From contig JAJEKV010000015.1 in the NCBI GenBank assembly GCA_021234155.1, positions 840,852-904,851 on the forward strand: a stretch of DNA of 64,000 nucleotides, written 5' to 3'. The translations under genes were made by a program, and so were the position numbers. Under the pieces are notes generated by a model, which made no database searches, was not told the origin of the DNA, and worked only from the letters and a program-made list of their open reading frames with translations. Source of the DNA: Isoetes taiwanensis. Its lineage: Eukaryota; Streptophyta; Lycopodiopsida; Isoetales; Isoetaceae. Below, one piece after another: positions 57,049 through 64,000 of this stretch. How positions within the stretch are numbered: position 1 is the stretch's first letter; each line of letters begins with the position of its first letter.

Positions 57049-58370
57049 AGAAGAAGGATGGGAGCCTTAGGATGTGCATTGATTACTGCCAGTTAAATAA
57101 GCACACCATCAAAAATAAGTATGCCTTGCCTAGGTCAGATGACTTAATGGATCGGTTGCAGGGAGCAAAGATCTTCTCCAAAATAGATCTCGGTCGAGGA
57201 TATCACCGATTAGGATCAAGGAGGAAGACATTCATAAGGCAAATTCGGGACAAGATATGGGCACTATGAGTTCCACGGTTATGCCCTTTGGATTGTCTAA
57301 TGCACCAGCAACATTCATGAGGTTAATGAACGACGTCTTCCGCGAATTTCTAGATTTCTTCATCATAGTCTTCTTCGACGACATCTTGGTGTACAAAGAA
57401 GTCCGGGAGGAACACGCCCAACACTTGAGGAAGGTGCTTGAAAAATTAAGAAGGCATCAACTCTTTTATGGTTATCGGCGTGCCACCGCGGAAAAGAGTG
57501 GAATACTTGGGGGCACGCGTGATCACGCCAGAAGGCATTTCCACGCACCTGCTGAAGATAGAAGCCGGATCGGCCGGCCCGGCACCAAAAGAATACGCAT
57601 GAAGTCGAGCTTCCTAGGGCTAGCAGGCTATTATAGAAGATTTGTGAAGAATTTTGCCAAGGTAGCGGCCCATTAACCGGATCTCACAAAAGGTGGGAAG
57701 ATAAAAGATTGGGCAACCCATTGGCAAAACAAGGCCCGTAAAGCATTTGAGACACTAAAGGAAGCTTTGACGACGCGCCCGTGATTGGTCTTGCCGAGAT
57801 CCCACCAAAGATAAGCTCGTAGCAACAGATGCTAGCGGGATAGCAACAGCGCAAATCCTCATGCGAGGAGGAAAGAGTAGTGGCCTATGATTCCAAGAAG
57901 TTGAACGACCCAACAAATATACCCAACGCACGCATCGGGAACTCCCGGCTATAGTAAGGGCTTTAAGAATTTGGAGGCATTATTTATTGGGAAGGAAATT
58001 CGATTAGATACGGATCATCAAAGCCTCCAATACGTAGAATATGACTTTGAGATAAGTTATAAGCCGGGAAGCTCAATGTGGTTGCGGATGCCCTTTCCGT
58101 GAAGCCATTGGCAACCGAATTCATTAAACGCCATATCAACACTTCGTAAGTGAGTTTGGCAAGAAGATTGAGGAAACATTGCCGACGGACCTCGACTTCA
58201 AGGAAGTTTGGGCGAGCCTTTCCAAAGAGGCCAGGACCGACAAGGAAAGGGAGATGTTCAGGCACTACAAGAAGGAAGGAAACTTGCTATATTATAAAAC
58301 AAAAAGCGGTGTACCAAAATCTTCGCAAGTTAGAAAGCTTATTTTGAATGATACACAATAGTCCCATAGC
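57045..58370 (+). pseudogene. pol, middle part: RT palm and RNase H, frameshifted
   Basis: 57045-57269 has [20 protein letters not shown] and [13 protein letters not shown] (the DLr.GYhq aspartate). 57257-57676 has VMPFGLSNAPATFMRLMNDV and IVFFDDILVY (catalytic DD at 57377-57382), then LGLAGYYRRFVKNFAKVA. The RNase H stretch 57690-58110 is badly broken but keeps KAFETLKEAL, LDTDHQSLQYV and ISYKPGSS. From 58179 TDLDFKEVWASLSKEARTDK leads into the integrase. Confidence 0.88.
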
Positions 58371-59340
58371 GCAGGGCATGCGGGGTTCATGAAGACATAC
58401 TTCAAGATTAGAAGCAGTTATTATTGGCCCGGCATGAAGAAGGAAATAGCAAGATATATTAGAGAGTGCCAGATATGCCAGCAGACAAAGGCGGAACAGC
58501 TCCGGATCCCAGGTGCCTTGGAACCATTGCCCGTGCCAAACGCTAAGTGGGAGGTAATAAGTATGGATTTTATTACAGGACTCCCAAGAACAGCAAGGGG
58601 CAAAGATGCCTTGATGGTGGTAGTAGACAAGTTATCAAAGATGGCACACTTTGTGCCGTGCAGGACAACAGATACGGCATTAGACACAACCAACCTATTT
58701 GTTAAGGAGATTTTTAGGCTCCATGGCATGCCAAGGGAGATAATCTCGGATAGAGACTCCATGTTTATGAGTGCCTTTTGGCAGGACCTATTCACCACCA
58801 TCCAGACAAAGCTTTCGATGAGCACGGCATATCATCCCCAAACGGATGATGGTCGACGGAAAGGACAAACAGATCATCGAAGATATGTTAAGAAGCTATG
58901 TATGGAACAAGCAATCCAAGTGGGATGATTTCATCCACCTAGTAGAGTTTGCATACAACAGCACCAAAGTGTGAGTCATCGCAGATGAGTCCTTTTATGA
59001 TTAATTACGGTATCGTTGTCTTACCCCCTGATACTTGGCACAACCCCAGGTCCAAGGTGGAGGTCTCCCCCAGATGCTTTAAAATGCAAGACTTGGTGGA
59101 GGAAGTGAGGATATCTCCTTGCAAAGAAGAAGCGTGCGTAAAAGCATCGCCGACAAGCATAGGGCGGTAAGAGAATTTGAAGTGGGAGACAAAGTGTGGT
59201 TGAAGATCAAAGTCAAGCGTGCCAAGCTCCGATCCAAGCAATTGCAAGAAGCTTGCTCCAAGATGGGCTGGACCCTTCTAATAGAGAAGAGAGTAGGTAA
59301 CCAATCCTACAAGTTGGAATTGCCAAAGACATCTTAAGAT
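58371..59340 (+). pseudogene. pol, 3' part: integrase
   Basis: The zinc-binding H-H-C-C is present (HSAGHAGFMKTYF ... YWPGMKKEIARYIRECQICQ). The core has MDFITGLPRTARGKDALMVV (first D) and IISDRDSMFMSAFWQDLF (second D). At AYHPQT the frame then shifts and the region that should hold the catalytic Glu reads DGRRKGQ, so this copy lacks the third catalytic residue as written. It goes on in another frame (DDFIHLVEFAYNST) and ends with the C-terminal module ADKHRAVREFEVGDKVWLKI at 59148-59230. Integrase joins the cDNA to host DNA. Confidence 0.9.
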
Positions 59341-59464
59341 CCATAAAGTTTTCCACGTAAGTTTGCTAAAGAGGCACCCCAAACCCCCGAGGAAGTATTG
59401 GAGACAAATGAGTTTTTAGAAATGACGACGAAGCATATTGAAGTCGTCCTAAGTCCTTCTTGAT

Positions 59465-59675
59465 AGATCTTATAAGAAGACAAGAAGGTCAAAATTCCTC
59501 CAATACCTTGTGAAGTGGAAATACTTACCAGTGGAAGACGCTACATGGGTACTTGAGTCAGATCTTAAGAAACAGTACCCCGAGTTTATGGAGCAATGCA
59601 AGGGTCGGCTCGTCACCGAAGTAGTCGACATCAGCAACCAAGAAATCGGCTCAGGCATGTCGATTTGGGTTTAGA
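59465..59675 (+). CDS. Integrase C-terminal chromodomain
   Basis: The frame reads KTRRSKFLQYLVKWKYLPVE followed by DATWVLESDLKKQYPEF, the chromodomain pattern (Y/F)LVKWKG.....sTWEpeeNL, and then about 25 residues to a TAG. Such domains bind methylated histone H3 tails and steer integration into heterochromatin in chromoviruses. It is separated from the integrase core by frameshifts. The residue normally G after VKWK is Y here. Confidence 0.88.
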
Positions 59676-60499
59676 TTTAAGCATGTGTAGCTAAGGCTAA
59701 TCTACGCATGCAGCCTATGCTAGGCATGGGTTGCATGCGTTGATACCGATGATGAGACCACTACGGTGCTCTCTAGGGCGTGGTGTAATGTCAATGTAGG
59801 CATGACCGCATTTCCGCGTGTTTGAGTGGAAGGTAGATTAGAAGTCTACTGTCCCCATCACGAGTAGACGACCTCGAGAGAAAAGAGGTCATTCAGGTAT
59901 GCATTGATAGGAAAAGCACCTCTAGTCAATGCCTACGGGGGAGGGCCCTTCACGCCCCATATACGAGAAGGACCCAAGTCCCGCGCTAGGCAACTACAGG
60001 TGTAGGCATGAGCGGCATATAGGCATAATAGGGCGCTGTCTCTTCGGCCAGGATGGGAGAAACATAATCTTCCTATGCCGAGAGATATGCCTTGCATCCA
60101 TATAATTGTATTTAATGGGTGGTTCCCTTACAACCAACCCTTATAATAATAATTAAATATGTACTAACGTAGCGTACATCCTGCAGGCAATTAGAAGGAC
60201 CAAGCGGCAGGAGGGTAGCGCTACAAGAACTCACAACACATAGTTTTGCCATAATGTGTTGTGAGGAGGCGATGAGAAGTTTTAGTTAAAACCTTAAAAC
60301 TATAATTGATGTTAATTTTGTTAATAGTCGATTATGAAGTAGAGGACGGAAGAGCCTCTCACCATAGTACAATTACAGTAAACTATAAATATTACCTGAG
60401 GTGATTAATATAATATGGATATATAAGTTGTTGTAATTGCAGGATATGCAGGTACCCAAGGTGGGGAGACGCGTGATGCCGAGGGGACGACATCAAGTC
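59676..60499 (+). other. Retrotransposon 3' untranslated region
   Basis: More than 800 non-coding bases between the chromodomain stop and the polypurine tract, with repeated short words (taggcat, acgcatg) and no open frame of note. No second histone-like or env-like gene is present here. Confidence 0.7.
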
Positions 60500-60512
60500 A
60501 AGGTGGGGAGAA
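60500..60512 (+). other. Polypurine tract
   Basis: aaggtggggagaa ends directly at the 3' LTR start; it is the usual primer for plus-strand synthesis. A second copy of caaggtggggag lies 40 bases upstream (60458-60470). Confidence 0.85.
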
Positions 60513-62113
60513 TGTGACGCGGCAAAGATAATATACTCCCAATACGTATATTATATTGCCCGTCCTGCGCACATGTCACAATTGACATGTACTTGAGAGC
60601 AGGATAACGTTGCACCTAGGAGCTAAAGGTTGCACCTAGGGGGCAACCTTGGATGTTGGGTATGTAATTAAACATACACAACAAAAGGTTCCTTGTTCAT
60701 CCATTTCCAAATGGCTTAAAAGCCATTTGCCCATGTGGGATGCCCTAACCTAGATAGGGTCTATATAAGGGCTAAAACCCTAGACCCTAGCTCTCTTCCA
60801 TTTTTGCCAATTAGGGTTCTCTAGAGCTTCCTTTCCTCTCTCGCATTTAGGGTTTCCCTGGGCCAATTCGGCCAAGGTAAGACTCGAAATCGCATTGCCA
60901 GGCTCCGAAAAGTCGGATTTGCACAACAGGTTGTTGAGTAGCAGTCGTCTTCGGCAAGATCGGGGAACATGGACGCCAGAGGATCGGGAGCAAGCCAAGG
61001 AGCGGTATCTAGTTGTTCTGTTGTGCAAAACCGTCTTTGGGCATGGCAATATGCCGGTTTAGTATGTTAGATCATCTCTGGAAGCCTTGTAGATCCCTAG
61101 ATCTGAGACTCTAACGAATGAACCTAACATTGGATGTTAAAGTAGATAGATTGATATGATTCTCTATTTCTGTTCTGTGATATTGCATGTATTCCACTCT
61201 GTGATCTCCTTGTTGTGGGAAGGGGGTAGAGACCTAAAGGTTTGTGTAGTAGATGCTCCTAGCATAGCACCTTAGTTCCCACATAATTGCGGCCCGTGCC
61301 GCGGGGAGCCCACCTGGCTGTGGGTGAAGGGGCAAGGCCGGTTGATAAGGAGGAACTTGTCTCATCGCGGACTGACCCCTCTGTAGTAAAACCTATCGGG
61401 GGTCTTTGCCGGCTAGGCTTAATGGCTTGTCACCGCGTGTGGGCAAGGCATGAGCTTCGACACTCGTGGGGTGGTGGATATGACCTTCCGGTGAGTTCAA
61501 GTCGAATAAGGGCGGTGGCCCTCTAGCCGCTGCGATGAGCATGGATACCTCTGGAGGAGAGGCAACTCTCTTCCCCCGCCTCATCGGGGCTGGGAGATGC
61601 AACCCGGCCAGTAGTAGCCCCCCCACGGCTATTCACCCCAAGGGAGCTACGGCCAAGTCCCAACACTTTTCACCTACTGCGCAAAGTGTGTACCGGAGGG
61701 GCGGATGGAGTGGACTACCCTAAGCCATGTTCTATGCCAGCCAAATCCATTGCCATGAATTCATGCGCAATGAACTCGAGGCCTAGCCGCCGGTCATCCC
61801 CTTGAGTCCGGAGCCACGGGTAGGATCTCCCCTTTGTATTGTTGCTATGAAGGTATTCTTTGTCTACTCGTGATGTTGCTATTTCTATGGTGATTGTATT
61901 TGTATATTATTAGTTGTGCTCACGTTTGTTTGTTCACGCTTCCGCAGATAGGTCGATCCGATGGAAGACGGATGAATGACACATCCACTCTTCCCTTGCT
62001 GGCTCTGCCCCATGGGAGTAGAGTCAGGTGGATGGCCCCGTCCGGCATTTTGCCGGGAATGCTCCTCCTTCCAAATACGATCGGGCATCGTATAAGGAGT
62101 AGGGGACGTCACA
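60513..62113 (+). repeat. 3' LTR
   Basis: 1601 bp, starts tgtgacgcgg and ends gacgtcaca; TATA box at 60762-60769. It is followed by ggatg (62114-62118), the right target duplication. Confidence 0.95.
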
Positions 62114-62118
62114 GGATG

Positions 62119-63470
62119 TTTCCATGGGGAGGGTGTGGGATGAGATTTTGCAGGGGTTGCAGCAACACCTCAATTGGTGGAAGGGTAGCAAGTTGTCCTT
62201 GGCAGGTAGGATCACTATTGCCAAGTCAGTACTTTGTAGCACTCATGTGTATACATCATCTGCGATGTTAGCTCCTGAGGGTAAGATACAAGCTTTGGAT
62301 AAGATTGTTTGAAATTTTGTGTGGGGCGGGGATGATGAAGGGGCTGTTGTTAAAGTGGCTTGGTGGAAGTGTCTCAGTCCCACGGAGGAGGATGGGGGCT
62401 TGGCCATTTTGGATTTGGCAATTTGCATAGTAAGGTGTTGGTCTCCAAGTTTGTTTGGAGCATTCTGCAGGATGGAGCATCTTCTTCTGGTGCGGCACTG
62501 TTGTTGCAGTCTCTTCGCCATTGTATGGCATTTTGGAAGCCGCCCGTGCATGTGGAGTTGCTCACGGGCACCGTTGTATGGTCTCCGGCCTTTCCCACAT
62601 GCATCCCCTTTTCTCCGCGGGGGTGTTGGCGGGGCTTGGGACTCTTCTCCTTTCTTATGGGTTCCTCTACCCCCTGCGCACTTGCCCTTGGCTGCCATCA
62701 GCATGTGCTTTGGGCGCAGGCCGTTGGAGACGAGCTTCTTTGTGCTCACCTTGGAGGATTGGTATTGGGGTGGTCGGGCTAGCCGTTGTGGGAGTTCTTT
62801 CGAGCTCGCTTTCCCTGAGGGGCAGTGGCCGAGCTATCACGGGAACAAGTGGCGGGGAGTATTCCGCTACACATACCTATAGTCCCTCGGGGATGATGTG
62901 GTGGTGCGGGTTTGGAAGGTTTATCCGGATGTTGTGTCTTCTTGTTTTATGCGGTCTTGTTACTGGTGTCCGGGCTATTCATGACACACCGCCCCTTCGT
63001 GCAAGTGGTCTCTAGCAGCCCTGGTTCTCGATGGCGCTTCGGTTTGGATGTGGACATGGAGCTCACTTCCCCACCAAAGGTTAGGATGCTTCGTGGCGTG
63101 TGGTGCAATCCGTATCGTGGTGAATGCCCTTGTGAGTCGGGGCTTTAGGCCGGTATGAGCACTCTACGCCCTTTGTCGTGGCCTTCATCATGAGACTGTG
63201 GAGCATTGTCTGGTTTTATGCCCTCACTTGCAGGCTGCCTGGGATTGGGTTAGGGCTCTGTTTCAGATGAGATTGACTAGCCAGCAGTTGCTGCTTCATG
63301 TGTACCCTGGTGCTTGGCCGCTCTTGTGGCAGCAAGCCTTGCATCTATGTGTGGCTTGGTTGGTGTGGCTGATTTGGAAGCGGCGGCGGTTGTGGATCTT
63401 TCAGGGGATTCAGCAGCCTGCAGCCTCTCTGACAAGCTATTTCAAAGCTTTCTGGTGTTCTCGGGATTAG
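62119..63470 (+). pseudogene. L1 ORF2, 3' part: RT end and zf-RVT tail
   Basis: Continues ORF2 after the LTR element: GRVWDEILQGLQQHLNWWKG, SLAGRITIAKSVL and (after a TGA at 62310) NFVWGGDDEGAVVKVAWWKC, LSPTEEDGGLAILD. Frameshifts follow. The zinc-binding tail survives as LHHETVEHCLVLCPHLQAAW, and CVAWLVWLIWKRRRLWIFQ corresponds to the final block seen in the other L1 copies. A 3' UTR and poly-A (63658-63670) complete the element. Confidence 0.9.
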
Positions 63471-63684
63471 TAGAGTAGAAGTTTGCCATTTAGCGGGACT
63501 TCTTGGGTGTTGTAGATGGTGATGGTCGGTTTGTATAGCAGTAGAGTTGCAGTTTTTCTGTGAGTTTGTTGTGGAGTGTCGAGGTATCGTTGTCTCTTTG
63601 GGGCAGTTCTCCTTCCTCCTCACTTATTCTTTAATATATTGATGACACAGTCCTTCAAAAAAAAAAAAAAGACCTACATAGCAT

Positions 63685-64000
63685 AAGGTTATGAACTAGG
63701 CTGAACATGGTGGCAAAGGACCTTTTTAACAATGTAAGTTTTCTCATCTTATCGTTGTAATGAAGTTGAAACATTTACTAGCTAACGTTGGACATTTCTG
63801 ATATTGTTATTTCAAAATTTTAGGGCAAAAATAAATGCCGGTTAGATGCATGCTACTTACAGTCTGGAGTGATCGGCATTGACTATAATGCAAATGGCAG
63901 TGGCAGAGTATGGTGAGTACTAAGGGTATTTCCCTTAGAACTGTAGCTAGCAAGGGCTTTAGCTCATGCACTAGGGTTTGGCATGCTGGCTATAAATTTA
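63685..64000. other. Flank beyond the L1; nothing recognised
   Basis: About 315 bases without a protein-like frame, repeat or element end. Confidence 0.5.

Larger units (their letters stand above)
50065..62113 (+). mobile_element. Chromovirus (Ty3/gypsy, chromodomain clade) LTR retrotransposon carrying an H3-like ORF
   Basis: Complete 12.05-kb insertion: LTR, PBS, about 3.2 kb of extra sequence, gag, protease, RT, RNase H, integrase, chromodomain, about 0.8 kb of 3' UTR, polypurine tract, LTR. LTRs start TGTGAC and end GTCACA, and ggatg is duplicated on both sides. The domain order PR-RT-RH-INT-chromodomain defines a Ty3/gypsy chromovirus. The pre-gag segment with a histone-fold ORF and hairpin array is not part of the usual chromovirus plan. 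The gag-pol frame is broken repeatedly by small indels, so this copy is not autonomous as read. Confidence 0.95.
45930..63670 (+). mobile_element. Full-length L1-type LINE, interrupted by a chromovirus
   Basis: It is bounded by the direct repeat gacctacatag (with up to three preceding A's) at 45919-45929 and 63671-63681. The right copy directly follows a poly-A run (63658-63670). Without the LTR element and its duplicated ggatg the LINE is about 5.7 kb, a full-length plant L1 size, with ORF1 and ORF2 in order. The 3' UTR ends ttaatatattgatgacacag-tccttc, shared with the 43-bp stub at 42591. Frameshifts in ORF1 and ORF2 and the 12-kb insertion make it inactive. Confidence 0.92.

Noticed and set aside
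59676-60499. Env-like or extra ORF after the chromodomain
   Set aside because: No open frame of useful length or membrane-type composition in any frame.

Overview
The window looks like nuclear DNA of a land plant. Evidence: two complete intron-containing host genes with plant relatives (a MED30-type Mediator subunit and a NOP16-type ribosome-assembly factor), telo-box-like TTAGGGTTT words by their start codons, PPR-protein debris, plant L1 LINEs with a DUF4283-like ORF1, and a plant chromovirus (Ty3/gypsy) primed by initiator tRNA-Met. A seed-free vascular plant such as a fern fits the low gene density and PPR debris, but the species cannot be fixed from sequence alone.

Layout. 1-1.3 kb: minus-strand LINE remnant (LINE-B, endonuclease to RT). 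1.3-20 kb: gene-poor DNA with several non-autonomous DNA transposons whose ends can be read: a hAT-like element (8-bp TSD), a 54-bp-TIR MITE, a MULE-like foldback (11-bp TSD), and two related TIR elements at 10.7 and 18.9 kb; also a PPR pseudogene. 20.2-22 kb: five phase-consistent exons of an unrecognised minus-strand gene. 25.8-30.6 kb: a LINE-B copy split by a 3.8-kb PIF/Harbinger-like element, which itself holds a truncated L1. 30.6-38 kb: a gag fragment, then MED30 flanked by two LINE-B tails. 38.9-39.9 kb: NOP16. 42-43.5 kb: two 5'-truncated L1 insertions with perfect TSDs.

45.9-63.7 kb is a nested pair. A full-length L1 (ORF1-ORF2, poly-A, TSD gacctacatag) is interrupted inside ORF2 by a 12-kb chromovirus (LTRs 50065-51657 and 60513-62113, 5-bp TSD ggatg). 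After PBS the chromovirus has about 3.2 kb of extra sequence before gag. That segment carries an intact 111-codon ORF with a histone H3 fold, four copies of a 74-bp hairpin (three at exactly 204-bp spacing), and a broken acidic/NLS-bearing reading frame. Downstream are gag, protease, RT, RNase H, integrase and a C-terminal chromodomain.

The H3-like ORF in a chromodomain retrotransposon is the most interesting object. One element would encode both a histone-fold protein and a histone-reading domain. A branch-point/acceptor signal ends just before its ATG and a consensus splice donor lies in the LTR leader, so a spliced subgenomic mRNA is plausible. The pol and pre-gag frames are broken by many small indels (decay or sequence error), while the H3-like ORF is open.
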